A DNA stretch of 64,000 nucleotides from Gnomoniopsis sp. IMI 355080 (taxonomy: Eukaryota; Ascomycota; Sordariomycetes; Diaporthales; Gnomoniaceae): NCBI GenBank assembly GCA_027946555.1, contig JAPEVC010000037.1, forward strand, positions 124,001-188,000, read 5' to 3'. The translations under genes were made by a program, and so were the position numbers. Within the stretch, counting starts at the first letter, position 1, and each line of letters opens with the position of its first letter. Below are positions 23,651 through 36,128 of the stretch, piece after piece. Under the pieces are notes generated by a model. The model searched no databases. It was given only the letters and a program-made list of their open reading frames with translations, and had not been told where the DNA came from.

Positions 23651-25303
23651 ATGGTGGGCGTTCCGGGTAAGTATAAGGGGTGTAACACTTGCAGGGCGAG
23701 ACGAGTCAAGGTACGTTCGGACTCGATTGCCTGTGACTTCTGTAAGCTCGTTGACATGCCGTCTAGTGTGACAATGAACGTCCTCTCTGTCGCAAGTGTT
23801 TTGACTCGGGAAGAGAATGTCAAGGATACGGTGGGTGTCCTTCAACTCATGTACCTCAAGCTGTCACTATTGTGTCCGGATCTAGCTTCGATCCGTCCAC
23901 GGCGATGACAATCACATTTTGGTATTGATAATATGAATATCACTAATTTCCTGACTTTAGAGCGAGAAACAATTTTTATTGTTGGCACCCTCGAGGATAA
24001 GGGAAGGTGTAGTTCTCACCCTCCTAGGACTCTCAAGAGTCCCAAGAACACTCCCTCGCCGCCACCGACGACGACGAGCGAAGCAGCGACACACCCCAGC
24101 CCAGCTCAACCTTTTCGATTTGCCTGGGACGACGTGATTAACATTTCAAAGTCTGGAAGGAATCAGCAGCTACGTGTTGTTGCTCTACACACACCGCTCC
24201 ATGCCACCATCCGGCGCTACAGCGAATCCAGCAGAGCAAACAGAATCTCGTTGCCGCCGTATGCACCCCTCAATTTGCAGCCGCGCTTCCAGAGTGAAGA
24301 TTTTTGGCTTAGCTCGCAGTGTCTGGCCCACATGTCGTCGAGTCAAGAAGGCATGTTGCTTTATCTGTACGAGCATAATGTCTCTCATGCAGTCAAGGAT
24401 CCGGTATCTGGGAACGACCTCTTGGTCCAAGGTGATAATATCAGACGACTAGGAGGGCGGAAATTTGCTACATTTCCTGATCATCATTTCTTCGTCCGCG
24501 TCTATCGACCAGCCGCCATAGCCACAGCACTCCTCAATCGCACGCCGACATTTTGCGGTGACACAGAATGGGTGAATGCTCCTTGGAATTATCACCCGAA
24601 GACCCCATTCGATCGCTTGCTTGACATTGTCTCGCAAATACCCTCGCTTCTCCAGCGCCTCGACCAGTTACTTGGACTTGAGCCGACTGTGGCTCGACGG
24701 CTGATGGCAAGGAACCTTCTCGACAATTGCCTCAGCGTGCAAATTGCACTCGAACAATGGCACGTCACGCTGCATCAGACGGTCTATCACTCACAGCCTC
24801 CCTTCTGGATCTCCTGCAACCAACCAGGCTTGCAGCTACCTTTTGTCGACGCCTTTTCATTCCCGGACCAGCTCACCTCGCTCACCTTCCTGTACTATTG
24901 GGCCACGCAGGTCCTTTTTTATCCTTGTATTGGGCTCCTGAACCACACGATCTTTGATCCGGTGATCGACGCCTATTCACAAGCTCAGATCTACCCCGAA
25001 CTACCGCCCCATTTGAGCATCGATCCGGAGGTCTTTGGGCCAGACAAGGCTCGAGTCATCGCTATGAACGTATGCAGGGGCCTTGACGCAGCGCTGGCAG
25101 CATCTACGCAGCCAGACCTACTGGCTTTCCCACTGCACGTGGTAGACACTTTGTACAGAGGCTTACGCGTCGTTGCGCAGACCGGCGAGGGTACTCTGGA
25201 GTTATTATGGCTGGATGGATTTCGGGAGCGCATGACGGTCAGAGGGCAGACTCTCGCCGGGGCGGCGATGGCGAGGGCCTTCGAGGATCTGGCCGACTGG
25301 TGA
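23651..25303 (+). CDS. Zn(II)2Cys6 fungal transcription factor
   Basis: Three exons (23651-23710, 23767-23830, 23961-25303) give 488 aa. Exons 1 and 2 together encode the binuclear zinc cluster C11-X2-C14-X6-C21-X6-C28-X2-C31-X6-C38, starting at MVGVPGKYKGCNTC and reading CDNERPLCRKCFDSGREC after the first intron. Intron 2 (GTGGGT donor, CTGACTTTAG acceptor) restores QGY-ERETIFIVG. A proline- and threonine-rich linker (TPSPPPTTTSEAA) leads to a long helical C-terminal part (DRLLDIVSQIPSLLQRLDQLL, ALEQWHVTLHQ) typical of the fungal regulatory middle region. Target genes are unknown and no metabolic cluster is adjacent. Confidence 0.9.
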
Positions 25304-28300
25304 GGCCGTGAGTTGGGCGAGTGCTCTGAAACCCAGCTTTACGATAACATGCTGGGTGTTCTTGTGTAATTTTCTCCTTTGCTTTCTATTGCATTGTGCC
25401 ATCTTCCCAGCCGTATAGACAAGCCTAGGGGTGGCACGGGCTCCTGGAGTTTAGCGATTTATGACAACAATGCTTGCAATAAACAGTTCAACGGTGCTGT
25501 TCACATGTCCGCTGCTGTGGCATTCAGGAGCCAGGAAGAAAATGAAAATTATCGAAGTGTTCGAGTGTTGTATTTGCCGTTTACTTAATGCCGTGCCAGA
25601 CCTACGACTACTCCATGACCTTCCAACCTCCGTTCACCTCCTCTGGAGGAAACCACTCTGAGAGGGTAATACGACCATCTTTGACAATCGTGCCTCTCGC
25701 AAGGAGAAGTGGCACCCCATCAGGAAGATATTGTGGGTCATACAACCACCGCCGACCCCGAAAACAACAAGCATGACCTGAGTATTCTTTATGCTGTTGC
25801 CTGCTAACCGATGTACCTTCTTACCCACTACATGCGTCTAACTTGAAAAGTTCTTGTGGCCGGTGGGCGGTAACGGACCCACTGTCTGTGCCACAACGTA
25901 CGTTTCCCACAAGTTTTCCATTTTTGATCTCTCCATGTACCTACGTCAAAGGACCTGACGCACGCCGGATGCCCTGAGCAGAATCCCCACTATGCGAAGC
26001 AGGTCATTGACCTATAGAGATGGGCCTGCTCTTATTTAATTCTGCTGCCTGGCATGACAATTTGGGAAGTTCCACAATTGATGGGGATGTATCTCACGAG
26101 GCGTGGTGGGCGATGTGGCTAGCTTGATTAGTATCCGGGCGTTTGAGGTATCATGCACTTACATATATCTCGCTTCCTCGGAAACAGCATTCACTTACGT
26201 GGTATCCGGGTACACAATACCACGCAGTATACATAGTATAACACTACGGCATTTCCGACTTACGGTACGGTGCGATGGAGGTATCTGGGTACCTACATAG
26301 AACCCAAAGGGCGCCTCAATGTGGTCCGCCTGACTGCCTGATCGCCCCGACTGTTTTGCTTCGCAGAATCTCGCTGAATAATTCCACTGTCTGTAGCCAC
26401 ACTGGATGAGCCTAGACCATAATGTATCGTACTTTTCAAGCTGCAACTTCGTGGCATTTCAAGTGGACACCGAAGTTCCGGCATGCGAGGATTCACAAAT
26501 GCGGAGAATCAAGAAGGCACCCGAAGCTTATTGGAGTATGTACGTACTCTGATGTTCCATGTAATAAGCACTTTGAATCCTGCCGCAGCTTTGACGACCC
26601 AAGCACGCGGTCCATATCACCTCTGTCAGCAAAGCTCGTATGCTAAAGGATTGACGTGACTAACCCCCGTGGTTCTCTGGCCCGGGAAGTCATGTTCGCG
26701 CATTTCATTCGTCCCCTCGCCAAACTATCCGTGTTTCTAGACCCAGAAGCGTGACATCGTCTTTTGGATGAAGTGCGTGCCAGGTCAGCATTCGGTAGAT
26801 CTACTTTCTTGGGTAGGATCCCAACCAGGACCCGCATGCATATGCTGTCAGCGTCTAGGTTATTCGCTGCATAGCCCTAAAGGGGGGCCCTCGCACTTTC
26901 GAAGCAGTCTGCAGATTCAGATCCGAGATCAAGTACAGCTGAGGGCGCTTGTTTCCAGTGCTTTAATTATTGACAGTATGACTTTAGCGACTTGTTGTCT
27001 GTCAGCCTGTCCTCGCTTGGTTGAAGAAGCAGCTGCATTCCCTGGCCCGAATCCTGGAAAAGAGTGAAAACGTGTTTTTCTCGATGATGGGTCAGCTTCA
27101 TCAAGTACAGTAGTACCCGTTATGGTCACCAGGCGTAGGATTTTCGATTCAGCTGGGCTATTGGTTTGCAAGTGCTTCTGGAGACAATGTCTGAGAGTGT
27201 CATGTTACTTCCAACTTTGTTTCAGAGGTCTTTCCTTGTTGACATACTCTTGCCGCCTTCTCATGCTCTCCGTGTTCGATGATGCAAGGGGAACAACTTA
27301 TGGGTCCCTTCTAGACTGGCTGGAAGGCTTGGGATGGCCTCATGATGCATGTCGCCAGAAAAAGCCTATCCTATAGGCCTGGTGAGAGGCAGATTCATGG
27401 CCAATATCCTTGCTTCTTAACTCTTAAGACCTGCATAAGAGATAAGACCAGTTTGTGCGTCCAGATGCCTCTTTACTCCATCCGCTCTTTGGCCCAAAAT
27501 AGTATTTCAAAACCCCCGTGTGTACTCCAGCTGTTCTTGTCACTTGTATAGATTCCCACGGGATGACATCTTGCCGGCTCAAGAAGAGCCTACCTCCACA
27601 TTCGCTGAGAGTTTCCAGCTATTCGTGCTCGATTTGGTACATACAGTGATCCTCTCGCTGCTGCTGGTGCGGCTTGTGCGGATGGTACGTGGTAGCTACC
27701 TTAAAATTCGTGTCAGAAACAAGACAATCCAGCAAGCACGCCTCCAACCTTGACCAGTCTGGACTATTATGTAAATCGTCCTGGCAGCAGGACAGAAAAG
27801 TCCAGAGGAGCTGTGCCAAAAAGCTGGACCTCACAGATATCGATCTATCTTCTGCGATGACACACCTCCATGGACAAGTGGACCTACTGTGCTAGATGCA
27901 GTCAAAGTTTCTAACATAACTTTCGTCGAATCTGGAGCTGCCGGATATTCACCCCCGTTGTCATCAAAATCATTCAGGGCATCGCGCTTGTCAGCCTGCG
28001 GCACGACATGAACTGCCGTTTTCCTAGGAGACGCCCGGGCAAGTCTCTCGCCGGTTTGCTCACCGATGAATGAACGTGAACGAGAGCCCATGAGTTCCTT
28101 CTGAAAAGGGATATGCTTTTAAAATGCCCTATAATCTTGGACACGTCACATGAAATACATATACAGGTTTGAGATGAGAAGTAATGGTGGCATGGCGAGG
28201 ATACCTGGCAGGATTTACTACAGCATCTGGTAGGTTTCACACGCGACCAACAAGCCTGCTCCTTGCCTGGTTCTCAGTATGTGCAATTAGATAAGTTCGC

Positions 28301-28483
28301 ACTTGAATTCAATCCTCATGTCAAAATTGTCATTGTTCTCCTCGCCCGTCAAAGTGAACAAATTACAGAGGGCTAAAGATTCCTGGTATGAGCCCGAGGA
28401 TACAGCAGCGTTATTCGTTGTCAACGACTCGTGTCGCCAAGGGGTCCAGAAGTGTACACCGCAAGTAAATGCCTCTCAATATA
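25304..28483. other. Long intergenic region, no gene recognised
   Basis: 3.2 kb. Frames are short and on both strands. I found no transposase, integrase or reverse-transcriptase motif and no terminal inverted repeats. One TACATAGTA copy lies at 26230. It may contain degenerate sequence that cannot be classified by eye. Confidence 0.5.
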
Positions 28484-29744
28484 TTATGTCCTCGTAATCC
28501 CCATCTCTATTGTCTCCTCCGCTTGTACGATCTGTTCCTGTGACTCTGGGCGGTGAGCACAAGGTGTAAAGACATTCTCTTGGCTTGTTGGGGCAGTCTT
28601 GTCTGGCCATGGCCCGGGAACTAGGCAGGTTGGATGGCTCTCTTTACGAAACTCTCCTCTAGAGTTCCTGTCCGTGGAGAGCTTTCTTTTGGTACTAAGC
28701 CAGACCTGTTGGATGAACGCATCCAGCACGGGTAGCGACGCCGTGAGCATGCCGCAGCAAATATCGATCGCGGCCCAGGTAATGATGGACGTATAGCTCC
28801 AGGTATAGTCTGAGGACACACTTTGAAGTAGGAAGTCGAGCAATGCACCCAGAACTGCCAATCCGCCAACGATCCAGAAAGAGTAGAGTCTAATCTTTTT
28901 GTTCCGGCTCATGCGCACTTTCCAAAGCATTATTATGGGGCAGAGCAGAAGTATTACTCCCTGGATGAGGTGTATAATGCTGAGCGCCTTAGCATTGGTG
29001 TAGATGTCGATACACTTAGCAGGCTCTTCTAGCTGTCCACGGATCTCCATATTCCAAGCCGCTTGAATGGGAGTGCAGTAGATACTCGAGGAAAGCATAA
29101 CATATACAAGGTAGAGAGCTAGCGAAGCCAGGAAAATATCGCAAAAGATCCTCCAGGGCAAGAAGGCTTGGTGGGCAATGCGGCGTATGAATAAAGTGAT
29201 GGACATCTTGATGAAAGTGGCGGTGACGTAGTACAGCATTGTAGCCACATTTGCCCAGTATACGAAGGAGTTATACTGCTCGTAAGTGACTTCCCATATG
29301 TGATGACCGCCGCCACCTTGCACGATGACGAGGAGATGGACGACTGAGTAAAGAATGCCACTACACTATGGATTCATATTAATATTAGTTCCAGCCTCTT
29401 CAAAACCAGGGCAGGAACAGGGCAAAGCCGTGAAAGCTTACAGCAGCCAGAATTATGGTCCAATCATCCGATCCAAATTCCATTGCCGGATTGGAGGCCC
29501 TCAACACGAGTCTTGTGACGGTCGGGATCAATATCGTCAACATCAAGATCACCAGACCAATGATGACCTGTACTGATTTCGTTTCATGGACATAACCTGA
29601 AGGCTCCGCCGCAAGGTATGTGAAACCATCGTTAGGATCCGCACTGCTGAGCCCATAAGTTCGATCCATACCACGAACAATGTAATAGTCTCGCTGCGTA
29701 TTAGGCGGGTGACCGACAAGAGCCGAAGTGCTATCCACGGCCAT
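28484..29744 (-). CDS. Pth11-like / fungal rhodopsin-domain integral membrane protein
   Basis: Two exons (29744-29442, 29365-28484) give 394 aa; the junction reads IILAA-CSGILYSVVHLLVIV. The layout is the fungal rhodopsin-domain pattern: an extracellular-type N-terminus, TM1 (VQVIIGLVILMLTILIPTV) with a following DDW (GSDDWTIILAA), then further hydrophobic helices (LYYVTATFIKMSITLFIRRI, SLALYLVYVMLS, HLIQGVILLLCPIIMLW, FWIVGGLAVLGALLDFLLQ, IITWAAIDICCGMLTASLPVL). A hydrophilic cytosolic tail ends the protein. The C-terminal ICCGMLTASLPVLDAF motif is typical of these proteins. There is no CFEM cysteine domain. It is a possible surface receptor; the ligand is unknown. Confidence 0.9.
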
Positions 29745-30016
29745 GACCGAAAATCTCGATTTAAACAGAAATTAACACATCAGCTCTTTCATTACAGTAA
29801 GTAACCAGATCGACCCAGAAGAGATGGGTTACTGCGGAGCAATGACAAGGGAGTTGTTCGGCGAGGGTTACATTTTAGAAAGAGACATGAATTGTCAAAC
29901 TGCAAGAAGTGGCCGCTTCCTCTCCACTGGGCATTGCGGGCATTTGCATACGATCAAGTACCCAAGTCTTTGCCCTTCATTCCTTCAGGTGTGGGGACAT
30001 ATGAAGACTTTACCCC

Positions 30017-30481
30017 TTAACAAGCGACTCTTGCCGGACTCCACGTGCAATAATGGAAGGCATGTCCTGGGCTCTCGATTATTCTCGAGGGATCATGCTT
30101 TGAGATAAGTTGGAATCGCTTTCGAGCATCCAGAATGCCCCACGCGTATGCTGCGCTGGGCAGGGGGTCCCGATCCAGGCACAGGATAATTTCGAGACCG
30201 GAATCATCTCCGCCCATCCGTTCTATTGGTTTTCCCGGGAAAAAAAGCTGGGGAAGGGAGCATGTGGAACAATTATCCTGTCTTCCCGACGCGGTGCTCG
30301 ACAACCACGAATCCACTAATTCAAACATGCTGATCCAAGCTCTCGGAAACGTATCGGATTCAGCCATTACATGGAATGGCAGGTCATAGACATAAGAAAA
30401 CATACCCGACATCCCTGAGTCCGGCATTGATCGTAACATAATGATTATATGAATGCCGGAGTTTTGTACCGAGGCAAGCAT
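30017..30481 (-). CDS. Doubtful ORF, 154 codons, no known family
   Basis: One uninterrupted frame from ATG to stop. The translation has a normal-looking amino-acid mix but no recognisable motif. No plausible splice extension at either end was found. Overlapping frames of 60-90 codons exist on the other strand. Most likely a chance frame or a gene relic. Confidence 0.15.
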   Translation of the reverse strand: MLASVQNSGIHIIIMLRSMPDSGMSGMFSYVYDLPFHVMAESDTFPRAWISMFELVDSWLSSTASGRQDNCSTCSLPQLFFPGKPIERMGGDDSGLEIILCLDRDPLPSAAYAWGILDARKRFQLISKHDPSRIIESPGHAFHYCTWSPARVAC

Positions 30482-32199
30482 GCCCAGGTGCTATGCTATG
30501 GTGATAACCAATGACTAGTGCTCAATCAGATGCATACTGAACGACATAGGTCTCGGTTTGTTAAACAAGTCAGGTAACCGCATATCTGATTTTCTGCTCA
30601 CTCTATTTGCCATCAAAAACACGATTAAGCCTTCGTTCTTAACCATCATTGTAATGTGCCATAGTACTATGCAGGTAATTACTCGTGCATGGCAAGGAAA
30701 GACCGCTCAGATTGAGTCATGGCTGTCCGCACCACGATAACTCTCTCCACATCACATTGTCGGAAAGAGGGATAGTCCTTGAAGTGAGTTCTATCCACAT
30801 GGCAGTAATCGGTCTCCAGCCTGTACGGTTCGAGAATGTTGGGCCTCGGATGCTTGCATGGCTTTATTTGCGTGTCCGTTCTTGTCGTACGCAGTAGACA
30901 GCCCCGTTCTTTCTTATACATACTATGTATCAAGGTACAGCTTTCGGATTGAAGCCGTCTCCGGGGCTACTGGTAATGGCAGAAATGAAATAAAGGCCTA
31001 GCAAACACTATCAATTCCTGGGCTGACAAGATTTACATTGGACCTATAACGAGGCGTAGGCATAGCATGGAGGCTCCACAGAGCACCGCAGTACATTAGG
31101 GAATTTTGAAAGTGTTCACTGTCGAATGACCAACAGTCCTTCCTGGTGGCTTGATTCGCACAATAGAATGAGTTAGCCAAGTCTGAAGACAAACCTGCAC
31201 AAGCCCATGTGAACATTGGGACAGGATGTACTTACACACTTGTACTACATACAAAGCTGTAGGCCGTGGTCCCGCATACAAGTACAGTAACAAGGTTGTG
31301 GAGCAGGTCACGGGCCCCAAATGGATGCTTCATCAAGATGAGAGACATTCCAAACACGTGGCTACCTAGGTAGGTAACAACATTCTTTACTGGCATTGAT
31401 CCTGTCATGTCACTGCCATGGATGTCTAGTTTGGGATCGAAAGGCTATGGTCTCACACGGCCGTGGCCTGCGTGCAGCCTTGCAAGTCAATAATCAATAA
31501 GTGCCTGTTCAGGATCCTAGCTTGTTCAGCCTTGTGTCTTGTTACAGTGGACCGGGATTGATGACCACGAGAGATGCTTGTCCAGCCCCAACCGTCCGAT
31601 TACCATAGTAGGTACGACTGCAGGCGCTTGCTTGTATGCTTTAATCAGATATGCAAAGCGCGGCATTTTAGTTGAATAAAAGGAACAAGTATTCAGGTGG
31701 TTGTCACAGGCCTGGAATGCCTATGTACTGTACATACTGAACATATCTAGTGCCTATGTACCTGGGTACCTAGGTAGGTAAGGAGTCGGAACTTCCGTAG
31801 CCCGACCTGCCGAGGCAAAGGCCCCACGGTGGAGGCCATCCTGGCTCCGCAACGAGCCTCGGTCAGTTGAGCTTTTCCCTAACTCGCATACCTATTCACC
31901 CATTCCCAAAGCTCTTCAAATCGTGCATCGTGAGACCACATTCCCAAGAGGAGCTCGGTTTGTTCCCTCTCTCTCTTCTGGTTGTTTTTGACGGCGCCAT
32001 AAACGCGGATCATCAAGTCTGCTTGACTCCGACTCCTCCACGGTAGACTCGGACCAAACAAAGGTTGCCAAGGTACTTATTAGGTAGGTCAAGAGGGTGT
32101 ATTCATTCTTGCATCGAATCAAGCCATTACCCACAATTGTACGCTTGCCACGCCTGTGGAGTCCGTGGCCGTCGTCCAACTAGCAGAGATTCCCATAAG

Positions 32200-32206
32200 T
32201 ATATAA
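32200..32206 (+). promoter_or_regulatory. TATA box of the epoxide hydrolase gene
   Basis: TATATAA lies 88 bp before the start codon and is followed by a pyrimidine-rich leader (CTCTTCTCTGCCTCTCTGCTC), a common fungal core-promoter layout. Confidence 0.55.
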
Positions 32207-32293
32207 CGCACACACGCCTATCCTCTTCTCTGCCTCTCTGCTCTGTGTGCGCACTCATCTCACTCATCTCATCACGGCTCACAGCACTCCATC

Positions 32294-33316
32294 ATGGCAG
32301 TCGACAAGCTCCAGCCCGACGACCCCCGGGCACAATCCCTCACTGCTACCGTTCGGGGCAAGACATACCACTACCTCTTCGCCAAGCCTTCCGGCTCTCC
32401 TCGCGGAACCGTTTTGCTTGTCCATGGCTTCCCCGATCTCGGCTTCGGATGGCGCTACCAAGTCCCCTACCTGCTCTCCCTCGGTCTCCAGGTGATTGTG
32501 CCAGACATGCTTGGCTACGGCGGCACCGACGCCCCCCAGGACCTTTCCCTCTACAGCCTCAAGTCGGTCAATGACGATCTCGCAGAGCTCGTGAGGCAGA
32601 TCATTGGTCCGGGAGAGCAGATTATCCTTGGCGGCCACGACTGGGGCGGCATGGTGGTCTGGCGCTTCGCGCTGTGGCACCCTGAGATGCTGAAGGGCGT
32701 CTTCAGCATTTGTACACCTTACGCGCCCATCTCGGTTGACTTTGTCGACATCCCGCAGTTGATTCAGAGGTTGCCCAACTTCACGTACCAAGCACAGCTA
32801 GCCGGCCCAGATGTCGAGAGGGAGATTGGGAGTGACCCGGTCAAGATCCGCAGTTTTCTCAGCGGCATCTACGGTGCATGGGGCGCCGACGGATGTCGTG
32901 TTTTCACGGTGGATAAGGGCGTGCATTTTGAGAATCTCGACAAAATGGGCAAGAGTCCGCTGTTGAGTGACGAGGAGATTGACTACTACGTGAAACAATA
33001 TGCGAGAAATGGGATGAGAGGCCCCCTCAATTGGTACAGAACACGAAAGATCAACTATGAGGAGGAGTTGGCGCTGCTGAAGGATGGGCAGCAGCCCAAG
33101 GTCCAGCCACCGGCCATGCTGGTCGCTGCTTCACAAGATGAGGCATTACCACCCCGAATGGCCAAGGGCATGGAGGCTTACTTTGAGAGTGTCAAGATCT
33201 TGGAGGTTGACGGAACCCACTGGTCCCTCTGGGATCCTTCTGCCGCCGAGACCAACTCACACATTGGAGCTTTCGTGGAACAGTTGCTCGGAGAGACAAG
33301 CAAGGCATCGATCTAG
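32294..33316 (+). CDS. Epoxide hydrolase (alpha/beta-hydrolase fold)
   Basis: Hydrolyses epoxides to vicinal diols through a covalent ester intermediate. Intronless, 340 aa. The oxyanion motif HGFPD is at 44-48, the nucleophile Asp116 in GGHDWGG, the acid probably Asp282 (SQDEALPP) and the general base His309 (DGTHWSLW). The two epoxide-polarising lid tyrosines fit Tyr165 (PNFTY) and Tyr248 (NWYRT). This lid pair separates epoxide hydrolases from haloalkane dehalogenases. There is no signal peptide, so it should be soluble and cytosolic. The physiological substrate is unknown. It is convergent with the HAD hydrolase gene. Confidence 0.92.
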   Translation: MAVDKLQPDDPRAQSLTATVRGKTYHYLFAKPSGSPRGTVLLVHGFPDLGFGWRYQVPYLLSLGLQVIVPDMLGYGGTDAPQDLSLYSLKSVNDDLAELVRQIIGPGEQIILGGHDWGGMVVWRFALWHPEMLKGVFSICTPYAPISVDFVDIPQLIQRLPNFTYQAQLAGPDVEREIGSDPVKIRSFLSGIYGAWGADGCRVFTVDKGVHFENLDKMGKSPLLSDEEIDYYVKQYARNGMRGPLNWYRTRKINYEEELALLKDGQQPKVQPPAMLVAASQDEALPPRMAKGMEAYFESVKILEVDGTHWSLWDPSAAETNSHIGAFVEQLLGETSKASI

Positions 33317-33656
33317 AGGGACACATGAGCAGAGCCACCCACTCAAGATAACGGACAACCTTAGGGGCGTACTTCACACATCGGCAGCTCACCGCCTCAC
33401 AAAATGATGTTTCTTGTCTGACAAGAGAGCATACAAAGAGAACGGGTCCATTTCTATATCATAAAGTGAAAGGCCACTCGCCATCGGTTATCCTCCAGAC
33501 GGATGGTATTGCCTCTTTATCAACCAAACTTTTGTATTGAAGACATGTTCATCATCACCTCTGATCATGCTCTTTTAATAGCCAGAAGATGGCAGTAGAG
33601 TCGTTCCTTCCAAGGGTGAACCAATCAAACCCCCACCGACCAACCAAGTCTTCCAC
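33317..33656. other. Convergent 3' flanks
   Basis: 340 bp between the stops of the epoxide hydrolase and HAD-hydrolase genes. A GTGAGT just upstream of the HAD stop could in principle start another 3' intron, but the frame closes cleanly without it. Confidence 0.45.
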
Positions 33657-34880
33657 CTAGCAAGACTCACCATCATTTCCCTTGCCCGTCTCCTGCTGTA
33701 TGATCCAGTGTACTGCCTCCCAGACGTCTCTCTTGATGGCCGTGGGCTGGTATCCTGGCACAGTGCCAGCATTGTAGACACCGGTCTCGACAAGGACGCT
33801 CCGCCAGGTCACATAGGAGGTCTCGTTGGCCATATTGGCCCCGCAGATGTCGCTCATGGGGTTGTCACCAACCATGTAGATGGTGCGCAGGTCAGGGATG
33901 TGGGCCTCATTTCCGAGCTTGCGTCTATGATTCTCGATGGCATTCTCGGCGTACACATAGGTTGTCTCTGTGGGTTTGCCACTTGGAACTGTCAGCACTT
34001 TTTCTTCGGCATATGGCTGTGAAAGAGGGGTGAAGGCGTCTACTTACCAGGTCCACGCTTGGAGGGGGGCTTTTCCATCCGTGTACTTGCTCCAGACGCC
34101 CTCCAGTGCTGCGCGAAATCCACCCTGCGCCAGTCGAGCTTGAGGATAGGAGGTGGCCCACTCCAGGTCAGGGTTGCAGAAGTATATTGGTGGTTGGTCG
34201 TCTTGCTGGTACCCATAGTTTGGGAGGGTCTCGTCGCCATTCAAGTTCGACCTGGTTGCCAGCCGACCACCCTCAGAGAGCAACAGGTCTACACAGATCT
34301 GTATATCCAGGCACCAGTCCCGAGGAGAGGAAAACACAAAGATGGCAGAAATCTTCTGGTCAGGGGTGAAAGACTTTTGGATGATTCCATGCTCCTTGTG
34401 ATGAGGCATTGTCATCTCAGAAAATGGGTGAATCTGTGGGGTCTGTTTGATGAGGTCGCTGCTGCTCAGGATAGTGTCAGGACTGAATCCATATGCCCGA
34501 GCCAGCTCCTTGATCTTGGTCTTCTCGCCGCCAAGGCACAAGACCCACTGCTCTTGGTACTGCTCCCGGAAGGACTTGAAGGGAGTATGGCTCTGCACAA
34601 ATTGGTCCTCATCGATATGGAGGCCCAGCCTGCAGCCGACCATCTTGGAGTGGGTGGCCTCTGTGTGTCCACCTCCATTTGTGAGCAGGATGAAGGGGAT
34701 TCTGTTGTCGTCGAGGTGTTCCAGAGCAGCCTTTGCTCCAGCAATAGCTTCCTTGCCCCGAACCAGGACCCCATCAATATCAAATGCAATTGCAAAGTTG
34801 GCAGTCTTGGGTGTGGATTGGGTGGGCTGACTGGGGTAAATTGCATGAGGATCATGATTCTCCTTGTGATCCCGAACCAT
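33657..34880 (-). CDS. HAD-superfamily class IIA hydrolase (YKR070W/CECR5-like)
   Basis: Haloacid-dehalogenase-type phosphatase. Two exons (34880-34048, 33981-33657) give 385 aa. Motif I is FDIDGVLVRG (Asp34, Asp36), motif II LLTNGG (Thr67) and motif IV VGDNPMSD (Asp317, Asp322). The large cap domain between motifs II and III is the class IIA arrangement. The intron ends at an AAG acceptor shortly after a CTGAC branch site and gives WTC-GKPTETTYVYAEN, the GKP motif expected in the family. The more obvious CACAG acceptor breaks the frame. The substrate is unknown. Yeast and human relatives are mitochondrial, but no clear presequence is visible from this ATG. Confidence 0.88.
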
Positions 34881-36128
34881 TTCGACTCTGTGACGAAGAT
34901 GGAGAACGGCAGAGCTGTTGTCGGGTGATGAAAAGGATTAAGAAATCGTCGAAAGAGAGGTGAGGGGAGTTGACTGAAGGAGAGCGTGATGCTTTGTTTG
35001 TTGAAAAACAGAGACCTATTGGTGGGGGTGGGGATTGCTTGAAGGAAGGCCAGCATACCAGAAGAAAAGCGCTATTGGTAGGCTGTGTGGGAGTACATAT
35101 CTTGAGGATGGAGAGTAGATGCCAGAACGAAGGGACTTGGTGATGGGATTTGAGGAAGGGTAATCCTGTAATGGGATGGATGGAAATGGAAAATGGCCTT
35201 TGAGACCCAACAGACCAGGCCGCACACCAGAATAGAAGATTGCTGATTTGAATATGATTCAAGCTGTTGGCAGGGTTCCGGAGTGAAGGTTAAGATGGTA
35301 TTAGCGCACCAAGATGAATAATTACCAATTGACTTTGAGGGAAGGTCTGCCCCACCAGAGGTGACTTTGTTTGAGTACCTAAGTAGTGAAGCCACAGACA
35401 ATAGAGAATGGTCCACATCCGGCTATTTCAGACCAAAATTCCACTGGATTATTCACAGCCATTTCCAGATAGCATAACAATATGCTGCTATTGGTAGTAG
35501 CTTATAGACAGTTGCTTCACCGCATATAACAAAGTTGGCTGTAATATAGCTAGTAGTCATATGAGTTTCAACATTGTTGCAGAGTGTCTTGATATATACC
35601 CAGCATATACAGGTGCATTTGCTGTTTATGGGAAGAGGAGAGGAGTTGGAAAAGTTTAATATGGTCAGATATAAAGTCGATATGTTTTCCGAAGAGCTAT
35701 ATAATTGGTGCGAGCATTTTGAGCTCTGGGGAAGCAGGAGAATGTAGAACAATGCGACCATAGAAGGATGCTGTTGAGCATGTGAATTTTGCTCTTCTGG
35801 CCAAACTTTGTTTTGCTCTGCCAGCCATTGTTGGTTGATGTTACTGAATCGAGTGGGTACTGTTGCAAGTAGACTTACTAATTATCTGCCCACTGGTTAT
35901 AGTAGTAATAAGGTCGTTATCATCGGGAATTCCCTGACTATTACCCCAGCATGGACTATTACGTCAGCATTCAACGTCACCTCTTGCTTTCAATCTTGGG
36001 CCGCAAGTATTATGGTGCCTTTCTTTCCTACCTAGGTACTTCCTACCTAGGTGACTAGGTGATAGCGATTCCTCCACTTTCTTGAAGCTACTCAATCTGG
36101 ATCTAAACTGTCTCACCCAGTTTGAAAG
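34881..36128. promoter_or_regulatory. Divergent region, HAD hydrolase / CRIPT
   Basis: 1.25 kb between two start codons. It includes an AT-rich part (about 35450-35780) and a cluster of CCTACCTAGGTA repeats (36026-36058) close to the CRIPT start. Short frames here look like chance. Confidence 0.45.

Larger units (their letters stand above)
29745..32293. other. Intergenic region with one doubtful ORF
   Basis: 2.5 kb between the Pth11-like gene and the epoxide hydrolase gene. It holds TAGG/CCTA runs (31367-31377, 31757-31780, 32079-32085), a TACTATGTA copy (30921) and an unassigned minus-strand ORF reported separately. The right end is the epoxide hydrolase promoter. Confidence 0.5.

Noticed and set aside
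25304..28483. Transposable element
   Set aside because: No transposase, integrase or reverse-transcriptase motif, no paired terminal repeats and no target-site duplication could be seen by eye.
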